A stretch of 8,440 nt of DNA from Rickettsiales bacterium (GCA_031288035.1 JAITSG010000017.1:1-8440); one strand, 5' to 3'. Counted from the stretch's first letter, positions 1 through 7,050 are shown. The notes: generated by a model from the letters alone, not told the origin. Program-made: numbers and translations.

Positions 1-915
<915 letters not shown>

Positions 916-934
916 TTTTCACCTCGCTTTGCGG

Positions 935-963
935 ATTTTAGCCCGGACGTCTTGAACTTTCAA
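935..963 (-). promoter_or_regulatory. leuS promoter
   Basis: Read on the minus strand, a -35 box TTGAAA (963-958) is followed after exactly 17 bp by the -10 box TAAAAT (940-935). Transcription would start near 928, giving a leader of about 13 bases that holds the GAGGTG ribosome site. The -35 box abuts the -35 box of the divergent plus-strand promoter. Confidence 0.7.
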
Positions 964-980
964 GGATTATGTGCTATATT
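952..980 (+). promoter_or_regulatory. Promoter of the 127-aa membrane-protein gene
   Basis: The -35 box TTGAAC (952-957) and -10 box TATATT (975-980) are separated by 17 bp. Transcription would start near 987, right at the ribosome site AGAGGTG (988-994), so the leader is only about 12 bases. Its -35 box touches that of the leuS promoter, so each promoter's -35 box sits inside or at the edge of the other's spacer. Confidence 0.7.
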
Positions 981-998
981 GATACCAAGAGGTGCATT

Positions 999-1382
999 AT
1001 GGCAGCCAACAAAGAATTTTCGTTACGCACTTTTGGAATCGACCTCATGGCGTCGGCCGCGAAGAGCAGAGAGGTGCGCGCGGGCCTGAGCGTGGCGGCA
1101 AGGGCCGGCCCGTTAGCCTGCGGCGTGGTCGCGGCGTCGGCCGGGTACATGGGCCTGCTCCCGGGCGCCCTTCTCTACATGGCGTACAAGATCGTGGAAA
1201 AGATGGATAACATCGTGGAGCTATCGGAGATCTTGGAATACGTCCGCGGCGATAAGAAAATCGACGAGGCCAAGGCGGCCGAGATACAGAAAAAGTACGA
1301 TGCCTCGAACCGCGGCTGGATTACGTACGAAAACTCCTACAACGGCGAGCTTGCAGATAAATTCAAGCTTGAGAGATTATAG
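999..1382 (+). CDS. Small hypothetical protein with one hydrophobic segment (127 aa)
   Basis: I do not recognise the family. The start at 999 is chosen because AGAGGTG lies four bases upstream and a good promoter precedes it; an in-frame ATG at 969 lies upstream of the -10 box and is rejected. The protein has a basic, polar N-terminus (about residues 1-35), a hydrophobic Gly/Ala-rich segment at about 36-66 that could cross the membrane once or as a tight hairpin (it contains a central Pro after GLL), and an amphipathic charged helix at about 67-100. It ends in a polar tail with RGWITYENSYNGE around 105-117. No cleavable signal peptide is evident. It ends ten bases from the end of the convergent toxin gene with no visible terminator, so its transcript may run antisense through the toxin-antitoxin genes. 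A small inner-membrane protein is the most that can be said. Confidence 0.8.
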   Translation: MAANKEFSLRTFGIDLMASAAKSREVRAGLSVAARAGPLACGVVAASAGYMGLLPGALLYMAYKIVEKMDNIVELSEILEYVRGDKKIDEAKAAEIQKKYDASNRGWITYENSYNGELADKFKLERL

Positions 1383-1392
1383 GGCGCCGAGG

Positions 1393-1629
1393 CTATTCGA
1401 ACAGGTCGTCGCGCGAACCTGTGCGGAGCAGAATCACGCTCGTTTCCGTCTTGACGTACATCAACAGCCAATCGCCACGGCCGGCGACGTGAAGCTCGCG
1501 CACGCCCTTGAGATTCCCGACCAACGCATGGTCGCGCCATCCGCCGGGAAGAACGGCGCCCTGCGCAAGCGCAAGCACGGCGTCGTCCAACAGCCTGGTA
1601 TCGAAATGCTTGCGCCGGAGGCGCTTCAT
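1393..1629 (-). CDS. YafQ/RelE-type mRNA interferase toxin, probably 5'-frameshifted
   Basis: Toxins of this family cut mRNA on the ribosome and are held by the upstream-encoded antitoxin. From the ATG at 1629 the product has 78 residues. Family landmarks are RDHALVGNLKG (about 32-42), the ELHV segment with His47, the GDW motif with Asp53 and Trp54, and the closing TGSRDDLF. E. coli YafQ uses two His, one Asp and a final His in a THxxLF motif; here the first three are present but the final His is Arg73. The frame stays open upstream to the antitoxin stop and encodes family-like sequence (YFERPGYERD) but has no ATG, GTG or TTG start before 1629. The natural start, the ATG at 1669 overlapping the antitoxin TGA with GGGGAG upstream, is in another frame and stops after ten codons. 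The present start at 1629 has a ribosome site only two bases away. Loss of function is likely but not proven; initiation at ATA is an alternative. Confidence 0.75.
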   Translation of the reverse strand: MKRLRRKHFDTRLLDDAVLALAQGAVLPGGWRDHALVGNLKGVRELHVAGRGDWLLMYVKTETSVILLRTGSRDDLFE

Positions 1630-1668
1630 ATCCCTTTCATACCCCGGCCTTTCGAAATATATCGAGCA

Positions 1669-1914
1669 TCAGATCTCCCCGGCGTGGAGCTTGCGCAGAT
1701 ACTCCAACGACACCTTTTTGAGACCGATACCGGCCCCGGCTTCGCGCACGGCGGCCAAAGTCTCCTCGTTCGGGCGGGATTCGTCGCGTTCCATTATCCG
1801 GCCGAGCTCGGCCCAGTATTCTATCTGCTTTGGCAGGGAACGCAGATTGCGCACGGCGGCCGCCTTTGCGGCGTCGATTATCTCGCTGGAAAGCCTTACA
1901 GTCGCGGTACTCAT
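1669..1914 (-). CDS. ParD-like type II antitoxin (81 aa)
   Basis: The product is probably the DNA-binding antitoxin that neutralises the downstream YafQ-type toxin and represses its own operon. The N-terminus MSTATVRLSSEIIDAAKAAA has the beta-strand then helix pattern of ribbon-helix-helix proteins, and RSLPKQIEYWAELGRIM (about residues 25-41) matches the hallmark of the ParD-like antitoxin family. The C-terminal part (about 45-81) is charged and would be the toxin-binding tail. The start at 1914 is chosen over the ATG at 1971 because AAAGGAG lies six bases upstream, and because 1971 falls inside the -35 box of the promoter. The TGA stop overlaps by one base an ATG (1669) that was probably the original toxin start, an overlap typical of toxin-antitoxin pairs. 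The product appears intact, unlike its toxin partner. Confidence 0.85.
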   Translation of the reverse strand: MSTATVRLSSEIIDAAKAAAVRNLRSLPKQIEYWAELGRIMERDESRPNEETLAAVREAGAGIGLKKVSLEYLRKLHAGEI

Positions 1915-1931
1915 TTCATACTCCTTTGTTG

Positions 1932-1958
1932 CGTTTTGCAACATTATGAAGCAAAACG
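1932..1958. promoter_or_regulatory. Operator-like inverted repeat over the toxin-antitoxin -10 box
   Basis: Perfect 8-bp arms CGTTTTGC (1932-1939) and GCAAAACG (1951-1958) are separated by 11 bp that contain the -10 box at 1943-1948. A repressor bound here would block the promoter. Ribbon-helix-helix antitoxins normally autorepress at such sites, so this is the likely operator; binding is inferred. The left arm also lies in a smaller palindrome, GTTGC-N5-GCAAC. Confidence 0.65.
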
Positions 1959-1971
1959 AAACATATGTCAA
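1943..1971 (-). promoter_or_regulatory. Promoter of the toxin-antitoxin operon
   Basis: On the minus strand a perfect -35 box TTGACA (1971-1966) is followed after 17 bp by CATAAT (1948-1943). Transcription would begin near 1936, leaving a leader of about 22 bases that contains AAAGGAG. This is the closest match to the sigma-70 consensus in the window. Confidence 0.8.
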
Positions 1972-2047
1972 GGAATTTTAGGAAGAATGACGGTCGGCTT
2001 TGCCAAGGGCGTCGGCCCCCGCGGGAACGACGGGCCTTATTGTCATG

Positions 2048-2074
2048 AAAAACCTCCCCCGGTCGGGGGAGGTT
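2048..2074 (-). terminator. Intrinsic terminator of the exported-protein operon
   Basis: A perfect 10-bp stem, AACCTCCCCC (2051-2060) and GGGGGAGGTT (2065-2074), encloses a 4-base loop. On the minus strand it is followed by five T (2052-2048, shared in part with the stem). It lies about 24 bases beyond the stop codon of the 941-residue protein gene. The plus-strand exit has only three T, so termination is mainly for the minus strand. Confidence 0.85.
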
Positions 2075-2097
2075 TCGGATTGCGGGCCCAAGAGGAA

Positions 2098-4923
2098 TCA
2101 GAATCTTTTGAGCTCGGCGAAGCCCTTCTGTCCGTTGCCGCCGCTGTTGCAGCTGGCGCTTCCTCCTCCTCCGCCCTTGGCGCCGAGGTCGTACTGGTAG
2201 TAGTAGTGGGCGTAGGCCGTCTGGTCGTCCTTGCCCATTTTCATCCACTGGGTTATGGTGACGTCCTGGACGAAGGCGTTGAGGTTCTTGAGCTCGACAT
2301 AGCGGTTGCTGTCGTCGGCCGCGCCGGCTGTGCCGCCGCCCTGGTCCGTTCCGACGGCGCCTGCGATGCCACCGATTCCCACGCCAACGCCGGCGCCTCC
2401 TCCAAGTATGACTCCAGCAATAGCAAGACCGGTAGCACCACCAGTACCAGCAAGAGCGGCAACACCAGTACCGCATATGATTCCAAGGGGTGATATGCAT
2501 GCCGCGGCCACGCCAGCCAAAGCGACCGCACCCACGCCGATCATAATAGCATTGCCGACGGACATTGCGGATTTGCCTCCTCCGCCTCCGCCGCCACCGT
2601 CGACCATGAGGAGCATGTTGTTGAACTTGCCGCCGCTTATCAGGAAGCGGCCGACGTTTCCGTTCTGTCCGGGCTTGCCGCACCCGCTGGCGCCGTTGCC
2701 TCCGCTCGCCTCCTTATACTGGTAAGTATAGGTGTTTCCCTCGGGCAACCTGAACCAGAAGTAGGACAGGTCCGCCGCGCCGCCGCCGTTGCCGCCGTCG
2801 CCCCTGCCGCATCCATTTTTCCCCCCTGATCCGCCACCACCACCGCCACCGGAGAGTTTGAGCTGGTAGACACCCGGTGCAAGCGAGCCCTCGGCGGCGA
2901 GCGGAATGACGCCGGAGGGTTTGATAGCGGCGGCTTTTTCAGCGTCGTCCAGTTTCTTTTGGAGCTGTTTGCGTTCATCCTCTGCTTGTGCGTCTTTTTT
3001 CTCGTAGTCGAGTCGTTTGTTCATTTCGTCTACGCCTAGCATGAGGGTGTCGTACTGTCGGATGGCGTCGATAGCGGCGGCCTTTTGGTTTTCCGGGGCG
3101 TCGCGGTCGATGTCGCCGCTTTTGAGCTTGACGTTTTTGGCCCATTCTCCGACCCTGTAGTAGTATTCGTCGAGCTGGGCTATGAGCATTTTGTTTCTGT
3201 GCCAGGTTTTTTCCCTGCCTTTTTGGTTGTCCCAGTCTTTTTCAGGGAGGTCTAAGCCGTCCTTGAGGCTTTTTTTCCTACCGTTTGCGACGTATTCCTC
3301 GATAGCGTATCGCGCGTACTGGTTCTGAGCGTCCTGGAGTTCCACTCGCGTTTTTTCGAGATTTTCGCTGGCTGTTTTGAGCAACCCGCGTTTTTCCGCC
3401 AAAGTATTTTCGGCCCCCTTGGCAGATGACTCCAGCGCATCGATGTCCAAGGCCTCAAATTCCTTGATTTTGGAGGTCAGCTCCTCCTTCTTCGCGGTCT
3501 TTTCCTCCTCGGGGACCGCCCTCTCCTCACCGGTAGTCGTGTCGGTTACCTTCATTTCGCCCGGGGTGGTATACAACTTCAACTCGGCCTTGAGTTCGTC
3601 CAGCTTGCTTTGCGGGCTTCCGACGGCGCTGACCTTCACCCTAGCCTCGCTAAGCGCGAGGTTTGCGGCGTTGAAAGCCTTTTCCGCATCCAAAACCTCC
3701 GTGTTCGCCGCGTTGTACTTGCCTTCGGCTCCTTTACTCTTTTCAAATGTCAAGTCATCTTCATCTGCCCCTCTTGAAGGCGCAGTATATACACCGCTGG
3801 AGTAAGATCCGCCATGCGCCTTAACATAAGCAGCCCAATAACTATCCGTCGCGGCCGTCTTGCTGCGCGCCGGCGTGTCGGGGAATATCTGCTTATAGAG
3901 CTCCTTGTCCGGGCTGTAAAGTATGCCCTGCTTCCTGAGCTCGTCGATAAGCACTACAAGGCCGTCGTTCCTAACCCGCGCGTCGTCAAGCTGCATCTGC
4001 AGCGCGTCCATCTTGTCCTGATCCTTGGCCTCGGCCGCCTTTTTCATCTCGTCCTCGAGCTGGGCTATGGCGCCCATGGGCACGGCCTGAGAGCTAGACA
4101 GCCACGGGTCGCTGGACAGGCTGTCCATTATGAACTTGAGGCGAGAGAGCTCGTTTTGGATCTGCGCCGGAGTGTATTCGCCCTCGACCATCTCGGCGTC
4201 GTCGGGACAGAGGAAGCTCTCTATTTCCAGCGTCTCGTTGCCGTTGTCGTCTCTCTTCTTCACCGGCGTACAGCCGTCCTTTTCTGAGCTACTCGTCTCT
4301 CTCGTAATACTGCCATCCGTGCCCGTGGTGATGACCACCTTGCTGCCCCACAGTATCGAAACCTTGGCCTTGCCCTTTATGTACGCGTCGCCCAAGGCGA
4401 GCTTCAGCTTCGCATATGCGATGTCGAGATCCTTGTTCTGGTAGCCGTTGAGCTCGTTTAGCTGCATCTGCATTATCGCCTGCTCGTCCTCGGCCTCCTT
4501 GAGCTCGGTTTCGAGCGCCGCCATCTCCTTGGCGTCGGCCTTGGCCGCCTTCAGCTTCTCAAGCTCCTCGGCTATCTTTGCCGCCTTGGCCGCCGCCGCG
4601 TTCTGATCCTCGACTATGTCGCCCACTATGTCGGTGAGGTCCGCGGCGCGCGTGCCGGCCTTTCCGGTCGCGCTCCGCGTCGTGCCGCTCGTGCGCGCCC
4701 GGCCGGTGCCGCCGGAACGCCTGGAACCGCCGGAACGGGCCCGGCCGGTGCCGCCGGAACGCTTTTCCTTGGTCTCCTTCTTCGAGCTCTTGGCCGCCTT
4801 CTTCTTGTCGGCCTTCTCCGTGCCGCCGCTGCGCTGGGGCTTCTTAGCCCCGTAGACCACGCCGGAGCCTATGGTTATCACGCCCAGCGCGACGAGAGGC
4901 AGTATCAATTTAGAGTTCTTCAT
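2098..4923 (-). CDS. Exported coiled-coil protein with RSGG repeats and glycine-rich C-terminal domain (941 aa)
   Basis: I do not recognise a named family. Residues 1-26 are a signal peptide (MKNSK, hydrophobic core, likely cut after YGA). Residues 30-90 are a strongly basic low-complexity segment with repeated RSGGT/RSGGS boxes at 31, 55, 63 and 69. Long charged helices, probably coiled coil, span about 105-180, 285-330, 400-450, 475-545 and 635-665. From about 680 a beta-type module opens with LAPGVYQLKL, then glycine runs (691-717), an aromatic strand SYFWFRLPEGNTYTYQYKEA, GGNG motifs, and G8 at 776-783. Residues 787-857 form a Gly/Ala-rich hydrophobic stretch, followed by NRYVELKN... and a final glycine-rich tail to 941. 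Cysteines lie at 218, 239, 705, 748, 809, 817 and 925. GGGAG lies eight bases before the ATG. It follows the 619-residue gene by 35 bp with no terminator, so the two are cotranscribed. A cell-surface or envelope structural role is inferred. Confidence 0.88.
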   Translation of the reverse strand: MKNSKLILPLVALGVITIGSGVVYGAKKPQRSGGTEKADKKKAAKSSKKETKEKRSGGTGRARSGGSRRSGGTGRARTSGTTRSATGKAGTRAADLTDIVGDIVEDQNAAAAKAAKIAEELEKLKAAKADAKEMAALETELKEAEDEQAIMQMQLNELNGYQNKDLDIAYAKLKLALGDAYIKGKAKVSILWGSKVVITTGTDGSITRETSSSEKDGCTPVKKRDDNGNETLEIESFLCPDDAEMVEGEYTPAQIQNELSRLKFIMDSLSSDPWLSSSQAVPMGAIAQLEDEMKKAAEAKDQDKMDALQMQLDDARVRNDGLVVLIDELRKQGILYSPDKELYKQIFPDTPARSKTAATDSYWAAYVKAHGGSYSSGVYTAPSRGADEDDLTFEKSKGAEGKYNAANTEVLDAEKAFNAANLALSEARVKVSAVGSPQSKLDELKAELKLYTTPGEMKVTDTTTGEERAVPEEEKTAKKEELTSKIKEFEALDIDALESSAKGAENTLAEKRGLLKTASENLEKTRVELQDAQNQYARYAIEEYVANGRKKSLKDGLDLPEKDWDNQKGREKTWHRNKMLIAQLDEYYYRVGEWAKNVKLKSGDIDRDAPENQKAAAIDAIRQYDTLMLGVDEMNKRLDYEKKDAQAEDERKQLQKKLDDAEKAAAIKPSGVIPLAAEGSLAPGVYQLKLSGGGGGGGSGGKNGCGRGDGGNGGGAADLSYFWFRLPEGNTYTYQYKEASGGNGASGCGKPGQNGNVGRFLISGGKFNNMLLMVDGGGGGGGGKSAMSVGNAIMIGVGAVALAGVAAACISPLGIICGTGVAALAGTGGATGLAIAGVILGGGAGVGVGIGGIAGAVGTDQGGGTAGAADDSNRYVELKNLNAFVQDVTITQWMKMGKDDQTAYAHYYYQYDLGAKGGGGGSASCNSGGNGQKGFAELKRF
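4697..4762 (-). repeat. 42-bp-period repeat encoding RSGGTGRA boxes
   Basis: A 24-bp stretch is perfectly repeated at 4697-4720 and 4739-4762, a spacing of 42 bp or 14 codons. It encodes the RSGGTGRA units of the 941-residue protein. The repeat preserves frame, so recombination between copies would remove 14 residues without a frameshift. Confidence 0.85.
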
Positions 4924-4958
4924 TTCCTTTTCTCCCTATTAAATTTCAATCCAACCGC

Positions 4959-6818
4959 CTATTCCGGCTTGTATTCGTACACCAGGACATGGCAGTCGGC
5001 CATTCCCTCGAAGCCCTTGGCCACATCGTCGACCGTTATCTTCGGCGCATCCGGATTCACCCCGCTGCTGTTCGGCAGGTGGTAGGCCACCGTGGAGACT
5101 ATCCCGCTGCCGGTGTCTATCCAGCCGGTGTCGAGCGGCCCCAGGTGCACCCTGGTCTGGCCGTCCACAGCGAAGACCTTGGAATTCCAGTCGGTCGCCG
5201 AACAGAAGCCGTCCATGCGGTAGATTCCTGCCGGAAGCTTGTCCTCCATCGTCGCGCTAGAATCCGCCGGACCGCGCATGAGCGCGTGCCAGTACTTCTT
5301 ATTATACTTGCCGTCCGCGTCCAGGCATTCCTCGGCGCGCCCGATGTCCAGGAAGCGGTTCATGCTCATGCAAATCTTCCTGACCTCCTCGGCGTTGCCG
5401 GCCTTGGCCGCGGCGGCAAGGCGCTCCTCCTTCTCCTTGGTCTTCTCCTCGAACTCCTTCAGGAGCTCGGCGTTGCGGGCCTCCTCCTTGGCGAGCTCCT
5501 CCTTGGTCTTCTCCTCCCACTCGGCCTTGTCGGCGGCGTCCTGCTCGGTCTTCTTGGCGTCGACGTCGGCCTTGGCCTTCTTGGCGTCGGCAAGGGCGGC
5601 CTTCGCGGCCTCCAGCTCGGACTTCTTCTTGGCCAGGGCGTCCTGCTTGTCCTCCTTGTCAAGCGCCGAGAACAGGTCGCCCTTGCCCAGCACTATGCCC
5701 GCGGCTATGTCGACCTTGTCGGCCAGCCCGCGCACCTTGGCCTCGGACTCCTTCATCTGCCTGAGCCACTCCGCCGTCGCGAAGTTCGCCTCCACGACCG
5801 CTTCGTTCGCCTTCGAGGAAAGATCGACTACCTCCGTCCCGCTGAAAGTGTCGCCTATGGCGGCGGCAAGGTCGTCCCTCGTCGCGACCAGCTCGTCGAG
5901 CCGCGCCTGGAGCGCCGACTGCTCGGACGGATCGGTGGAGGCGGCTATGCGGCGCTTGAGCTCGTCCTCGGTATTCGCGGACGTCTGCAGCGCGGTGTTG
6001 GCCTTGAGCGCGGCCGCGTCGCTCTTCCCCTCCAGCGTCAAGACGTCGGTCGAGGCCACGCCCTTGGCCTTTGCCTTGGCAACCTGGGCCGACAGGGCGT
6101 CGGCCAGCGCGGAAGAAAGCTTCGCCGCCGTCGAATCGGCCAGCGCCTCGTTCCTATAATCGGAAAGGCCCTTTTCCCTCGGCGTGGCGCACACGCTCTT
6201 CGTCGCAGTCACGTCCAAGCACGTCTCCGGGTCGTTCTCATCCACGCACACGTTCTTCGTAGTGCTCGTATCCTTGCACTCGACCCCGTTCTTCCCGTTC
6301 ACCAGAACGCGGAGCTCGCCCACGTCCTTGGACATCTCGACATAGCTCTTGTCCGCGAGAATGCATCCGGCAAGCTCGTTATAACCTGCATCGCCGGTCG
6401 TGCCATAGTCCGGCTCCTGAGTCTTTTCGTCGAGCTTGCAGACGAGCTTGTCGACATTATACAGGGCATCCCTGCTCTTCTCATAATACTTGTTTATAAG
6501 GGCGACCGAATTTTCAAGCAGCTTCATGTCCCTGTCGTACGTGGGGGCGGTCAGGACGGCGGAAGTCCCTGTGCCGGCGCCGACGGCGGCCGTGGAATTG
6601 CCGGGCGCCGCAGCGCCCCTGGATCCCCCGCGGGCGCGGGCGCGGCCGGAACCGCCGGAACGCGCCGAACCGCGCGCCGTGCCGCCGGAACGCGCCGAAC
6701 CGCGCGCCGTGCCGCCCGTGCGCTTGGACTTGGCCGGCGCGGCAAGCGAACCCGGCGCGGCGAGGCCCAATCCCACGCCTATGGCGAGCGCGAATAAAGA
6801 TATTCTGCTGGATTTCAT
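4959..6818 (-). CDS. Exported coiled-coil protein with RSGG repeats and cysteine-paired head (619 aa)
   Basis: No family recognised. The signal peptide covers about residues 1-27 (MKSSR, hydrophobic core, likely cut after SLAA or LAA). Residues 33-68 carry three to four ten-residue RSGGTARGSA-like units, giving a basic segment like that in the next gene. A globular, cysteine-containing part follows (Cys127, 152, 181, 191, 200, 210) with two similar elements, CKDTSTTKNVC and CLDVTATKSVC. Residues about 220-375 are helical, and 385-475 are an extremely charged Lys/Glu/Ala coiled coil. A C-terminal module (about 480-619) has Cys483, 498, 539 and 609, begins around KLPAGIYRMDGFC and ends in a beta-like CHVLVYEYKPE. 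All ten cysteines lie after the signal, compatible with disulfides outside the cytoplasm. AAAGGAG lies six bases before the ATG. It is the first gene of the two-gene operon. An envelope or appendage component, or a secreted substrate, is inferred. Confidence 0.88.
   Translation of the reverse strand: MKSSRISLFALAIGVGLGLAAPGSLAAPAKSKRTGGTARGSARSGGTARGSARSGGSGRARARGGSRGAAAPGNSTAAVGAGTGTSAVLTAPTYDRDMKLLENSVALINKYYEKSRDALYNVDKLVCKLDEKTQEPDYGTTGDAGYNELAGCILADKSYVEMSKDVGELRVLVNGKNGVECKDTSTTKNVCVDENDPETCLDVTATKSVCATPREKGLSDYRNEALADSTAAKLSSALADALSAQVAKAKAKGVASTDVLTLEGKSDAAALKANTALQTSANTEDELKRRIAASTDPSEQSALQARLDELVATRDDLAAAIGDTFSGTEVVDLSSKANEAVVEANFATAEWLRQMKESEAKVRGLADKVDIAAGIVLGKGDLFSALDKEDKQDALAKKKSELEAAKAALADAKKAKADVDAKKTEQDAADKAEWEEKTKEELAKEEARNAELLKEFEEKTKEKEERLAAAAKAGNAEEVRKICMSMNRFLDIGRAEECLDADGKYNKKYWHALMRGPADSSATMEDKLPAGIYRMDGFCSATDWNSKVFAVDGQTRVHLGPLDTGWIDTGSGIVSTVAYHLPNSSGVNPDAPKITVDDVAKGFEGMADCHVLVYEYKPE
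6652..6716 (-). repeat. 30-bp tandem repeat encoding RSGGTARGSA units
   Basis: With a period of 30 bp, positions 6652-6686 and 6682-6716 are identical over 35 bp. The unit encodes the ten-residue RSGGTARGSA block of the 619-residue protein, flanked by degenerate units on both sides. Unit gain or loss would stay in frame. Confidence 0.88.
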
Positions 6819-6883
6819 TTTATTCTCCTTTGTCTTTTATTAAAGCCGGCCGAGGCCGCCCTTCTCCCTGGTAACTCGAGATT

Positions 6884-6912
6884 ATATTATCATAAAACCC
6901 AACTGCTTGCAA
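6884..6912 (-). promoter_or_regulatory. Promoter of the exported-protein operon
   Basis: On the minus strand TTGCAA (6912-6907) is followed after 17 bp by TAATAT (6889-6884); an overlapping TATAAT at 6886-6881 would give a 20-bp spacing. Transcription would start about 58 bases before the ATG at 6818. The leader is GC-rich near GGCCGAGGCC (6848-6857), then AT-rich next to the AAAGGAG ribosome site. Confidence 0.6.
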
Positions 6913-7021
6913 TATGTATTTTGTAAAAATTTTCCAAAAAAATCACATGGGGGGGGGTAGTAATGTATTGATTTTACAGTTATTTTAATAGACAAATGTT
7001 TTATTTCGGGAATATACTCCC

Positions 7022-7050
7022 AAAATTCGCCTTAAATACGAGAGGGCGAA
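7022..7050 (-). terminator. Possible weak terminator after the VirB11-type gene
   Basis: Arms TTCGCC (7026-7031) and GGCGAA (7045-7050) can pair around a 13-base loop. On the minus strand four T (7025-7022) follow, and the T-rich entry also gives a short run on the other side. It lies just beyond the VirB11-type stop at 7063. The six-pair stem and large loop make it weak. Confidence 0.35.

Noticed and set aside
1915..1971. N-terminally extended antitoxin starting at 1971
   Set aside because: The extension would be encoded by the promoter and operator themselves, while the ATG at 1914 has AAAGGAG at the right distance.
1300..2493. 397-codon plus-strand open frame over the toxin-antitoxin pair and beyond
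   Set aside because: It spans two genes, a promoter and a terminator on the other strand, and has no family-like sequence.
6652..6716. CRISPR-like array from the repeated GC-rich units
   Set aside because: The units are contiguous, in frame with the protein and have no spacers; they encode a peptide repeat.
4989..6797. 602-codon plus-strand open frame opposite the 619-residue gene
   Set aside because: It is a GC-bias shadow: Leu/Gly/Arg-rich composition without domain pattern and no promoter seen. The opposite strand has a signal peptide, ribosome site and coherent coiled coil.
6949..6957. G-quadruplex from the G9 run
   Set aside because: There is a single run with no further G-tracts nearby, so an intramolecular quadruplex is not supported; slippage is the better reading.
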